From positions 1-6,876 of the forward strand of contig JAQWCP010000081.1 of the NCBI GenBank assembly GCA_028705905.1: a stretch of DNA of 6,876 nucleotides. The letters run 5' to 3'. Positions 1 through 6,591 of this stretch are shown one piece after another (position 1 is the stretch's first letter; the number at the start of each line of letters is the position of its first letter). This DNA comes from Oscillospiraceae bacterium (GTDB lineage: Bacteria; Bacillota; Clostridia; Oscillospirales; Oscillospiraceae). The notes beneath the pieces are model-generated. The model did no database searches and was not told the DNA's origin. It was given only the letters and a program-made list of their open reading frames with translations. The translations under genes and the position numbers were made by a program.

Positions 1-650
1 TGCGGCGAGTCAGGTTCACTTTCCAGTTTTTTACGCAGCGTCGCCATAAACACGCGCAATGAAGCGATGTCATTATCCCAATTGCTTCCCCATATTTTAA
101 GTGTTATGAATTTATGCGTCAGTACTTTTCCCACGTTCTTTGCAAGCAGAACAAGCAGCTTGTATTCAATCGGCGTCAAATGCAGTTCGTTTTCACCCAG
201 ATAGGCACATCCGGCTGCGTAGTCGATACGCAGGTTTCCATTTGTGAACACCGCATCTGACACAAGCGCTTCGCTCTGCATCACGGCAAGCCGCCGCTGC
301 GTGACGCGCAGCCTGGCTAAAAGCTCCTCGACAGAGAACGGCTTGGTGAGGTAATCATCTGCACCCGCGTCCAGAGCATCGATTTTATCGGTATCCTCAC
401 TTCTGGCGCTGATGACAATAATAGGAATATTTGACCATGTGCGAATCTTCTTTATAACCTCCACACCGTCCAAGTCCGGCAAGCCAAGATCCAGCAGAAC
501 GATTTCAGGGTTATGCGACGACGCTTCCAGAATTGCGCCCTCACCGGAACTTGCTGTCAGAAATCGATATTCATGAGCTTTGAGCGTCGTGGTAATCAAA
601 TTACGGATCGGTGCGTCGTCCTCTACGACTAATATCAATGGCTTATTCAT
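1..650 (-). CDS. kdpE: KdpE, OmpR/PhoB-family response regulator of the kdp system (C-terminus cut by window edge)
   Basis: DNA-binding response regulator that receives phosphate from KdpD and activates kdp transcription. 216 residues are visible; the family is usually about 225-230 aa, so only roughly the last 10-15 residues are missing. The receiver domain (about 1-118) has the acidic pair D11/D12 in LVVEDD, phospho-acceptor D54 in VLLDLGLP, S81 and the conserved K103 in LTKPF. A winged-helix DNA-binding domain follows (about 126-216), with the typical LTPIEYKLLVLLAKNVGKVLT stretch near 158-178 and the LRVFMATLRKKLE recognition-helix region near 198-210. The start is the ATG at 650, which overlaps the end of kdpD by 8 bases and has a strong GGAGG 9 bases upstream. 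Family and partner assignment is firm, because it sits directly behind a canonical kdpD. Confidence 0.96.
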   Translation of the reverse strand, partial: MNKPLILVVEDDAPIRNLITTTLKAHEYRFLTASSGEGAILEASSHNPEIVLLDLGLPDLDGVEVIKKIRTWSNIPIIVISARSEDTDKIDALDAGADDYLTKPFSVEELLARLRVTQRRLAVMQSEALVSDAVFTNGNLRIDYAAGCAYLGENELHLTPIEYKLLVLLAKNVGKVLTHKFITLKIWGSNWDNDIASLRVFMATLRKKLESEPDSP

Positions 651-3339
651 GCAGACTTACCTCCCCCGCAGGTAGTGTAAAAGTAAAGGCCGTTCCATGC
701 GGCATACTATCCGCAACGGATATTTCACCACCGTGTGCCTGAATAATCGATTTGCAAAGCGAAAGCCCCAAGCCTAGGCTGCGGCGGCTGTCGGCAATCT
801 GGTTTTTGCCCGTATAAAACATATCAAATATATGCAGCTTTACCTCATCAGGAATACCGGGACCATTATCGACGATGCGGACAATTACTTTTCCCTGCTT
901 CTTTTCAGTAAAAATAGAAATATCTGAGCCTTCGGGTGTGTATTTGATCGCATTATCCACCATGTTAATGATGACCTGGACAATGAGTTTGGGGTCAATT
1001 TGAGCAAGAATATAGTCCTCCGTGCTTTGAACTTTGATATTGTGTTCCACCCTTTTGCGGTTCACATGCAGCAGAGCTTCCGCAATCACTTCATCCATCA
1101 GCTCCGTCGTCAGGTTCAGATTCATCCTGCCTTCTTCAATACGGGTTACAGACAGGAGATTTTCAACCAGATTGATGAGCCACATGGAATCATCATAAAT
1201 ATCGCTGTAAATCTGCTTTTTGGTATTTTCGTCAAAGCTCTCTCCATTCGACATCAGGTTGCTTGCGTTGCCGGAAATGGAGGTAAGCGGTGTTCGCAAA
1301 TCGTGTGAAATAGCCCGCAACAGATTTGCCCGCAGTTGCTCATTCTTTGCCAAAACAGCCGTTTTTTCCTTTTCACGAGCGTTTTTCTCGTTTTCCAGGG
1401 CCAATGCACATTCCCCTAAAATAGAAAGCAGAACGCTGTTTTCAAACACGTCCAGTGGGCGATCATTTATCACAATTCCCACAACACCATAGACATTTCT
1501 GTTAACACGAATGGCAAGATAAAGGCACTTTGCGCTGGAAAGTGTATCCGTTGTCGCGCCTGCATGCTTGTTATTCTTGAATGCCCATGCGGCCACAGCC
1601 TTTTCATTCTCCGAGATACAGCTTTCATTCGGCCCACCGTCTGCCGAGAAAAAAACCATAGGTTCTCCTAAGCCGTCTGCTTCCGAGAGATAGGCCACGA
1701 TATCCCGACCCAGCAGTTTTACAAGCTGATTGGCCGTTGCCGCAAGTATTTCTTCTTTGCCATACGCACGTTGCAAGAGCTGATTGGTATCAAGCAAGAC
1801 TTTTGTGCGATAAGCTGCCTGTGCCGACTGCTTTGCATGTTCCTTTAGTCTTGCGGCAAGCGAGCCCATGATAAAGGCGGAAAGAAACATAACAATAAAT
1901 GTAACAGGGTATCCGTTGCCATAAGTCTGAAACGTAAGCCTTGGCACAGTGAAAAAGAAATTAAACACAAGCACACTTACAACAGATGCCACAAGACTAT
2001 AAATCCGATTGGTCGTAATAACGGAAATAAGCAAAACACCGAGAATATATACGGCAACAATATTTGCATCAGTGAATCCCAATTTGGAAAACGTAACTCC
2101 GGTGAGCGTCGCAAGAAGTAAGATCGCTATACTCTTGCCTATATCGCACAGAGATATGACGAAGTTCATCCCCGGTGCTTTTTTAGAATGATAGGTTGTG
2201 TTTTCCGTGCTGTCGGGGATAATATGGACGTCAAGATTCGGTGCGTTTTCAATCAATTTTTCCGTCAGGGTAGGCTTGCCGAATATCCCCCTGCGTTTCG
2301 CCGTGCTCCTGCCGATGACAATTTTAGTAACACCGGAGAGCCGCGCAAATTCAGCGATCTGAAAGGGGATATCGTCACCATATACGGTTTCAATCTGTGC
2401 GCCCAGTTGCTGTGCCAAACGCGTATTGCTCCGAAGCCGCTTTTTATTTTCCTCACTCATGACCGTAAAATCAGGTGTTTCTACAAAAAGCGCCGTGAAG
2501 GCCCCTTTGAAGGCGGCAGCCATGCGCGCTGCTGTGCGTATGATTTTTGCGTTGGATGGTGCGGATGACAGGCACACCAGAATATGCTCGTCCGTACAGA
2601 AACCCAAATTTGTCTTAACACGCACATTCTCTGTCAGCAGGTTCATCCTGTCGGCACACCGACGCAGTGCAATCTCCCGAAGTGCGGTCAGATTTCCTGG
2701 GGTAAAGAAATTTTGGGTGGCTCGTTCTACCTGTCCCCCCTTGTATACCTTCCCGGCGTTCAACCGCTCTATCAAGTCCTGGGGTTCAATGTCAATCAGC
2801 TCAACCTGATCTGCCCCATCGAAGACAGAATCCGGTATCCGCTCTCTGACCATAACACCGGTGATTGATTCCACCACATCGTTCAGGCTTTCGATATGCT
2901 GCACATTCACTGTGGAATAGACATCAATACCCGCTTTGAGCAGTTCCTGAACATCCTGATAGCGTTTCAAGTGGCGTAACCCTTCCGCATTCGTATGCGC
3001 AAGCTCGTCCACTAGAATGAGCTGCGGTTTTCTGGCGATTGCGGCATCTAGGTCAAATTCATTTAATAGGATTCCGTTGTATTCAACCGACAAACGAGGA
3101 AGCTGTTCCAAACCGTTTAATAAGGCAGTTGTTTCCGGCCTGGTGTGCGGTTCCACATATCCCGCCACCACATCAATTCCTCGCTCTTTTGCAGCATGGG
3201 CAGCTTGTAGCATGGCGTAGGTTTTTCCGACGCCTGCCGCATACCCGAAGAATATTTTTAGGTGGCCTTGGTGCGCCGCACGCTCATCCGAAGCGATTGC
3301 GGCAAGCAGTTTATCCGGGTCTTTCCTTTGTATGTTCAT
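643..3339 (-). CDS. kdpD: KdpD, potassium/turgor-responsive sensor histidine kinase
   Basis: Membrane sensor kinase that phosphorylates KdpE. Numbered from the ATG at 3339 it has 898 residues, close to E. coli KdpD (894). Domains in order: N-terminal KdpD sensor domain with Walker A GYAAGVGKT (32-40) and Walker B-like LVDELAHTN (about 109-117); universal-stress-protein fold (about 245-375) with the conserved RGIFGKPTLTEKLIENAP block; four-helix membrane domain (about 394-499); GAF-like region (about 515-655); HisKA domain with H679 in SHDLRTP; and ATPase domain with N-box NMVDNAIKYTPEG (N796), DNGPGIP (from D824) and LGLGLSL. An in-frame GTG at 3357 would add six residues (904 aa), but no good ribosome binding site precedes it. 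The ATG at 3339 has GGTGA four bases upstream, which is weak and close. Its own promoter candidate lies at 3404-3414. All catalytic motifs look intact. Confidence 0.97.
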   Translation of the reverse strand: MNIQRKDPDKLLAAIASDERAAHQGHLKIFFGYAAGVGKTYAMLQAAHAAKERGIDVVAGYVEPHTRPETTALLNGLEQLPRLSVEYNGILLNEFDLDAAIARKPQLILVDELAHTNAEGLRHLKRYQDVQELLKAGIDVYSTVNVQHIESLNDVVESITGVMVRERIPDSVFDGADQVELIDIEPQDLIERLNAGKVYKGGQVERATQNFFTPGNLTALREIALRRCADRMNLLTENVRVKTNLGFCTDEHILVCLSSAPSNAKIIRTAARMAAAFKGAFTALFVETPDFTVMSEENKKRLRSNTRLAQQLGAQIETVYGDDIPFQIAEFARLSGVTKIVIGRSTAKRRGIFGKPTLTEKLIENAPNLDVHIIPDSTENTTYHSKKAPGMNFVISLCDIGKSIAILLLATLTGVTFSKLGFTDANIVAVYILGVLLISVITTNRIYSLVASVVSVLVFNFFFTVPRLTFQTYGNGYPVTFIVMFLSAFIMGSLAARLKEHAKQSAQAAYRTKVLLDTNQLLQRAYGKEEILAATANQLVKLLGRDIVAYLSEADGLGEPMVFFSADGGPNESCISENEKAVAAWAFKNNKHAGATTDTLSSAKCLYLAIRVNRNVYGVVGIVINDRPLDVFENSVLLSILGECALALENEKNAREKEKTAVLAKNEQLRANLLRAISHDLRTPLTSISGNASNLMSNGESFDENTKKQIYSDIYDDSMWLINLVENLLSVTRIEEGRMNLNLTTELMDEVIAEALLHVNRKRVEHNIKVQSTEDYILAQIDPKLIVQVIINMVDNAIKYTPEGSDISIFTEKKQGKVIVRIVDNGPGIPDEVKLHIFDMFYTGKNQIADSRRSLGLGLSLCKSIIQAHGGEISVADSMPHGTAFTFTLPAGEVSLHE
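659..667 (-). promoter_or_regulatory. Ribosome binding site of kdpE, inside the end of kdpD
   Basis: The minus strand reads GGGGGAGGT, with GGAGG ending 9 bases before the kdpE ATG at 650. It lies within the last codons of kdpD, which encode Gly-Glu-Val. It fixes the kdpE start and implies translation coupled to the upstream gene. Confidence 0.75.
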
Positions 3340-3343
3340 GTGT

Positions 3344-3348
3344 TCACC
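3344..3348 (-). promoter_or_regulatory. Weak ribosome binding site favouring the ATG start of kdpD
   Basis: GGTGA on the minus strand lies 4 bases before the ATG at 3339. It is a poor Shine-Dalgarno compared with those of kdpB, kdpC and kdpE. It still favours this ATG over the upstream in-frame GTG at 3357, which has only TTTGG near it. Confidence 0.4.
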
Positions 3349-3396
3349 GGCTTTCACATACCAAACAATATTGTATCATTGCACTTAGATAAAATA

Positions 3397-3414
3397 TATG
3401 CTAATTATAGCATA
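3397..3414 (-). promoter_or_regulatory. Candidate kdpDE promoter: extended -10 inside a perfect dyad
   Basis: On the minus strand TATG-C-TATAAT (3414-3404) is a consensus extended -10 element of a housekeeping sigma-70/SigA promoter. The hexamer at -35 spacing (TGGAAG) is poor, as is common when the extended -10 is strong. The -10 lies within a perfect inverted repeat, TATGCTA-atta-TAGCATA, 7-bp arms with a 4-base centre. Transcription would begin near 3397 and give a leader of about 58 bases to the kdpD ATG. A protein bound at the dyad would block the -10, so it could be an operator; that part is inference. A 10-bp palindrome ACAATATTGT lies in the leader at 3365-3374. Confidence 0.6.
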
Positions 3415-3443
3415 CTCCCAGTGATGCTTCCACCATACACTTG

Positions 3444-3796
3444 TTAATCTGTTGTGATATGCCTCATAAATTCACCGACCGCACCATTACAAGCTGTCTT
3501 TTCCGAAATAATATATTGGGAAATGGCATCGCACTCGAGAGACACAAGCTGCAGGTCAAAGCCAGCATTGCAGAAAACGGACATAGAAACAAGGCATACC
3601 AAAGCCCTTTCATGATTCCCAAATCCCGGCAGAATACGGAAGCCACAACCGCCGCCGCCACTGTGGGCGGCAAACGGCAGCATAGCAGCAGGGTTCCGGC
3701 GAGGATCATGGACAGAAACTCGAATATGATAATCCGAAAAGATGAAAGATGCTTTCCCAAACTGGTCAGATCCCGAACCCTCCCCATAGCACTCAT
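3444..3796 (-). pseudogene. Decayed TrkH/KtrB-type potassium transporter fragment
   Basis: Family segments of TrkH/KtrB K+ transporters appear in order but in two alternating frames. From the ATG at 3796, frame A reads LSSFRIIIFEFLSMILAGTLLL, the usual first-helix start of TrkH. At about 3683 it must slip into frame B to continue as MLPFAAHSGGG, the expected LP-plus-loop sequence. Frame B carries FRILPGFG, then at about 3617 frame A gives IMKGLWYALF, and at about 3587 frame B gives SMSVFCNAGFDL, matching the family GLWYALFHSVSAFCNAGFDL block with roughly four bases lost. The region normally between the loop and this block, roughly 100 or more residues, is absent, and so is the C-terminal half. 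The last 34 codons (3548-3447) before the TAA do not resemble TrkH. AAAGG precedes the ATG by 4 bases. A functional 110-aa protein from frame A alone (3796-3464) is possible but less likely. Confidence 0.72.
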
Positions 3797-3868
3797 GCCA
3801 CCTTTGTCTTTATGGTTCTTTAAGGCATCTCAAATTATGCTCTTTACATCACAAAGATGACATTAACA
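3797..3868. other. Short spacer between the kdpC-end repeat and the Trk-type remnant
   Basis: AT-rich stretch of 72 bases. On the minus strand it ends with AAAGG just before the ATG at 3796, a plausible leftover ribosome binding site of the decayed gene. I see no convincing promoter pair: a CATAAT is present, but nothing like TTGACA lies at 16-18 bases from it. There is no strong hairpin. Confidence 0.4.
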
Positions 3869-3895
3869 AATGGGGTCAGACATTAAGACCACATT
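3869..3895 (-). repeat. Imperfect inverted repeat at the end of kdpC, possible weak terminator
   Basis: The minus strand reads AATGTGGTC, nine bases, then GACCCCATT: 9-bp arms with one mismatch. The first arm begins inside the kdpC stop codon. The transcript would form a stem followed by UGUUAA, without the long U-run of a good intrinsic terminator. It could attenuate transcription or protect the 3' end of the kdpABC message. A separate promoter upstream of kdpD fits some transcript ending here. Confidence 0.4.
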
Positions 3896-4496
3896 AGGAC
3901 GGCAGAATCCCGTCCAGCATCAGATTCACCATAAGCACATTGACTGTCTCCTCGCCAAATATACCAAGGAATCTGCCGTCTGTGCATTTTTCTATAATCT
4001 CATGGATTTCCCCCTCCGTCACTCCGTTCTCCTTGGCCAGACGAGCGACTTGATATTCCGCCGCTGCCGGTGAGATATGAGGATCAAGACCACTGCCGGA
4101 GCAGGTGACAAGGTCAACGGGAATCCCTTCTTCCTGCATGTCCGGATTGTTGGCCCGGAGCATCTCGATGCGCTCGGCGATAAGCGTCTCATATTCTTGG
4201 CTTGCCGGAGAAAGGTTGGACGGAGCAGCGTACATCAGCAGCTTGCCACTTTCGTCTTGATAGGTCGATACATCTATTTTCATAATGCGTCCCCACATGT
4301 GAGCGTCGTCCGTATATTGTTGTCCAAGTAGCTCCGATCCATACTTTTTACCATCCACTTCGATGATGCTTCCGTTTGCCTGTTTCGGGAAAACGAGCTG
4401 TGCAATCCCAGTAATGACGCCGGTATAGAATGCACCGCAAACTATTGTAAAAATAAGAAACGCCGCAATAGCTTTTAATAGCGTACCCTTCAACAC
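3894..4496 (-). CDS. kdpC: KdpC, accessory subunit of the Kdp potassium-transporting ATPase
   Basis: Small subunit that holds the KdpA-KdpB complex together and raises nucleotide affinity. One N-terminal membrane helix (about residues 5-36) is followed by an extracytoplasmic domain. Conserved features are GSELLGQQ (about 53-60), SNLSPAS (93-99) and the hallmark VTCSGSGLDPHISPAAA (about 130-146), where Cys replaces the more usual Ala before SGSG. Length of 200 aa is normal. I chose the GTG at 4496 because AGGAGG ends 9 bases before it; an in-frame TTG at 4502 (202 aa) is only 3 bases from the same site and a TTG at 4493 is 12 bases away. The ribosome binding site overlaps the kdpB stop codon, so the two genes are probably coupled. 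An inverted repeat begins at its stop codon. Confidence 0.96.
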   Translation of the reverse strand: MLKGTLLKAIAAFLIFTIVCGAFYTGVITGIAQLVFPKQANGSIIEVDGKKYGSELLGQQYTDDAHMWGRIMKIDVSTYQDESGKLLMYAAPSNLSPASQEYETLIAERIEMLRANNPDMQEEGIPVDLVTCSGSGLDPHISPAAAEYQVARLAKENGVTEGEIHEIIEKCTDGRFLGIFGEETVNVLMVNLMLDGILPS

Positions 4497-4505
4497 CTTC
4501 AAAAA

Positions 4506-4513
4506 CCTCCTTA
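4506..4513 (-). promoter_or_regulatory. Ribosome binding site of kdpC fused to the kdpB stop codon
   Basis: The minus strand reads TAAGGAGG, where TAA is the kdpB stop. Spacing is 3 bases to the TTG at 4502, 9 to the GTG at 4496 and 12 to the TTG at 4493. This makes GTG the best-placed start for kdpC. Confidence 0.8.
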
Positions 4514-6577
4514 CAGACCAAATGCGGTCAATGCTAAATCAATCAACTTTACGAAGACAAACGGAGCCGCAAGGCCGCCTGCCCCGTAGATCAAAAGGTT
4601 TCGGGACAGCAGTTTCCCCGCCGGTACTTCTCTATATTTCACGCCTTTGAGTGCCAACGGAATCAGTGCGACGATGATCAGTGCGTTATAAATAATCGCG
4701 GAAAGAATGGCACTCTGGGGAGAATGAAGCCCCATAATATTCAGAGCGGAAAGACCGGGATAGATGTCCACAAACAGCGCTGGAATGATGGCGAAATACT
4801 TTGCAACGTCGTTGGCGATGGACAATGTGGTAAGACTCCCTCGTGTCATCAAAAGTTGCTTGCCAATGCGCACTATGTCAATGAGCTTCGTTGGAGAGGA
4901 ATCCAGATCGACCATGTTGCCTGCTTCTTTTGCTGCCTGCGTTCCGGTGTTCATGGCAACCGCAACGTCAGCCTGTGCAAGAGCAGGTGCGTCGTTGGTA
5001 CCGTCCCCCGTCATCGCTACAAGGTGCCCCTTGCTTTGAAAATCCCGTATCATGGAGAGCTTTCCCTCTGGCGTAGCTTCCGCGAGAAAGTCGTCCACAC
5101 CCGCTTCTGCTGCAATGGCGGCAGCGGTCATGGGATTGTCGCCGGTGATCATGATGGTTTTAATACCCATCTTGCGAAGGTCGGAAAACTTTTCGTTGAC
5201 ACCCTGCTTTACAATGTCCTTTAGGTGGATAACGCCAAGTATTTCACGGTTTTTTGCCACCACCAATGGAGTGCCGCCTTGGGATGCGATAGACCTCACA
5301 ATGGCATCACACTCGTCCGAGTAAATGCCGCCCGACCTCTCGACATACGCTCGGATCGCATCTGCCGCACCCTTGCGAATCTCGCTTCCGTCGAAATCCA
5401 CACCACTCATCCGGGTTGTTGCCGTAAAGGGGATAAACGTCATATTCTTATCCTGCAGACTTCGCCCTCTGATGCCGAACTTTTCCTTTGCCAAAATCAC
5501 AATACTTCTTCCCTCCGGCGTTTCATCCGCCAAAGAAGATAGCTGTGCGACATCTGCAAGCGTGACTATATCTGTTCCATCTACGCTTAAAAATTCGTAA
5601 GCCTGTCGGTTGCCAAGGGTGATCGTTCCTGTTTTGTCCAGCATCAGAATATCAACATCGCCAGCCGCTTCAATCGCCCTGCCGCTCATGGCGAGGACAT
5701 TGGCCTGATTCAGCCTTGACATGCCTGCGATGCCGATTGCCGAGAGCAATGCGCCGATTGTAGTGGGCGCAAGGCAAACCAGCAAGGCAACAAGGGTTGT
5801 AATAGATGTGGGATTTGTTATGCCCGCTTGTTTTGCAGAAAAGCCGGAGTAAGTATACAGAGACATTGTGACAAGAATGAATATGATGGACAGCGCCACA
5901 AGAAAAATCTGTAATGCAAGCTCACTGGGCGTTTTTTTGCGCGATGCGCCTTCCACCATGGCGATCATTTTATCAAGGAAACCTTCTCCCGCTTCGCTGG
6001 TGATTTGAATCACAAGCCAATCGGAAAGCACCGTTGTACCGCCGGTAACCGCGCTGCGGTCGCCGCCAGATTCCCGAACCACGGGAGCAGATTCTCCTGT
6101 GATGGCGCTCTCATCTACGGACGCTGCGCCGTCGATCACTTCGCCGTCGGCGGGAATCTGTTCTCCTGCTTTTACAATCACGATGTCGCCCTTTTTTAAG
6201 GTTGCTCCGGGAACAGCAATAATCTGCTCTCTCTGTGAGACAGATGGTATTTTATGCGCTTCCACATCGCGTTTGGAGGCTCTGAGAGAGTCTGCCTGTG
6301 CTTTGCCGCGTCCCTCCGCAATCGCCTCCGCAAAATTTGCAAACAACACAGTGAACCACAGAATTACGGCGATAGCCAGCGTATAGCCGGATGACGCATC
6401 CTTTAATCCAAACAGCGAGGAGATCCACAAGCCGGTTGTCAGAAGCGCAGAGACATATACCAGAAGCATCACAGGGTTTTTCATTTGGATTTTCGGTGCG
6501 AGCTTAACAAATGCATCTTTTATCGCTCGACCAAGCAATTTTCTGTCCGCAAATGCGGGCTTTGTTTTTTGATTCAT
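4511..6577 (-). CDS. kdpB: KdpB, P-type ATPase catalytic subunit of the Kdp potassium pump
   Basis: Hydrolyses ATP to drive K+ uptake through KdpA. The 688 residues match the family length (E. coli 682). Motifs in order: TM1-TM2 (about 35-85); actuator loop TGES (160-163), whose Ser163 corresponds to the inhibitory phospho-serine S162 of E. coli KdpB; TM4 CLAPTTIG (268-275); phosphorylation motif DKTGT with D314; nucleotide-binding residues F384 in FIPFTATTRMSG and K402 in RKGAADAI; hinge TGDNP (478-482); MTGDGTNDAPAL (522-533); and the charged TM5 pair D590/K593, equivalent to E. coli D583/K586. The C-terminal helices continue to residue 688. The ATG at 6577 has AAGGAGG 6 bases upstream. kdpA ends 11 bases before it. 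No frameshift or missing catalytic residue is seen. Confidence 0.99.
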   Translation of the reverse strand: MNQKTKPAFADRKLLGRAIKDAFVKLAPKIQMKNPVMLLVYVSALLTTGLWISSLFGLKDASSGYTLAIAVILWFTVLFANFAEAIAEGRGKAQADSLRASKRDVEAHKIPSVSQREQIIAVPGATLKKGDIVIVKAGEQIPADGEVIDGAASVDESAITGESAPVVRESGGDRSAVTGGTTVLSDWLVIQITSEAGEGFLDKMIAMVEGASRKKTPSELALQIFLVALSIIFILVTMSLYTYSGFSAKQAGITNPTSITTLVALLVCLAPTTIGALLSAIGIAGMSRLNQANVLAMSGRAIEAAGDVDILMLDKTGTITLGNRQAYEFLSVDGTDIVTLADVAQLSSLADETPEGRSIVILAKEKFGIRGRSLQDKNMTFIPFTATTRMSGVDFDGSEIRKGAADAIRAYVERSGGIYSDECDAIVRSIASQGGTPLVVAKNREILGVIHLKDIVKQGVNEKFSDLRKMGIKTIMITGDNPMTAAAIAAEAGVDDFLAEATPEGKLSMIRDFQSKGHLVAMTGDGTNDAPALAQADVAVAMNTGTQAAKEAGNMVDLDSSPTKLIDIVRIGKQLLMTRGSLTTLSIANDVAKYFAIIPALFVDIYPGLSALNIMGLHSPQSAILSAIIYNALIIVALIPLALKGVKYREVPAGKLLSRNLLIYGAGGLAAPFVFVKLIDLALTAFGL

Positions 6578-6583
6578 ATTGTG

Positions 6584-6591
6584 CCTCCTTA
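6584..6591 (-). promoter_or_regulatory. Ribosome binding site of kdpB fused to the kdpA stop codon
   Basis: The minus strand reads TAAGGAGG, the TAA being the kdpA stop. It ends 6 bases before the kdpB ATG, an ideal distance. The same 8-base string is used at the kdpB-kdpC junction. Confidence 0.85.

Noticed and set aside
3365..3374. Perfect 10-bp palindrome ACAATATTGT in the kdpD leader
   Set aside because: Short and AT-rich, so expected by chance in AT-rich sequence at a few percent; no second copy is seen nearby. Mentioned only within the promoter entry.
3340..3396. Possible riboswitch (for example a c-di-AMP ydaO type) upstream of kdpD
   Set aside because: The leader is only about 58 bases, too short for a ydaO/kimA-type aptamer, and shows no conserved stem structure or terminator hairpin.
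3464..3796. A 110-codon open frame with hydrophobic stretches that could be a novel small membrane protein
   Set aside because: The first part aligns by eye with the TrkH N-terminus, and the continuation of that family's sequence is in another frame, so a decayed gene explains it better. Kept as an alternative under the pseudogene.
3441..3860. 139-codon plus-strand open frame across the intergenic interval
   Set aside because: It is antisense to the TrkH-like remnant, has no recognisable domain, is low in complexity of motifs and lacks a good ribosome binding site.
3869..3885. TGGGGTCAGAC string resembling repeats linked to some transposase families
   Set aside because: Only a partial match, single copy, with no terminal repeats or transposase in the window. 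It is better described as one arm of the inverted repeat at the kdpC end.
4724..5224. 166-codon plus-strand open frame opposite kdpB
   Set aside because: It is a shadow of conserved kdpB codons (P-domain region), with no domain or start signal of its own. Other plus-strand frames opposite kdpB and kdpD were dropped for the same reason.
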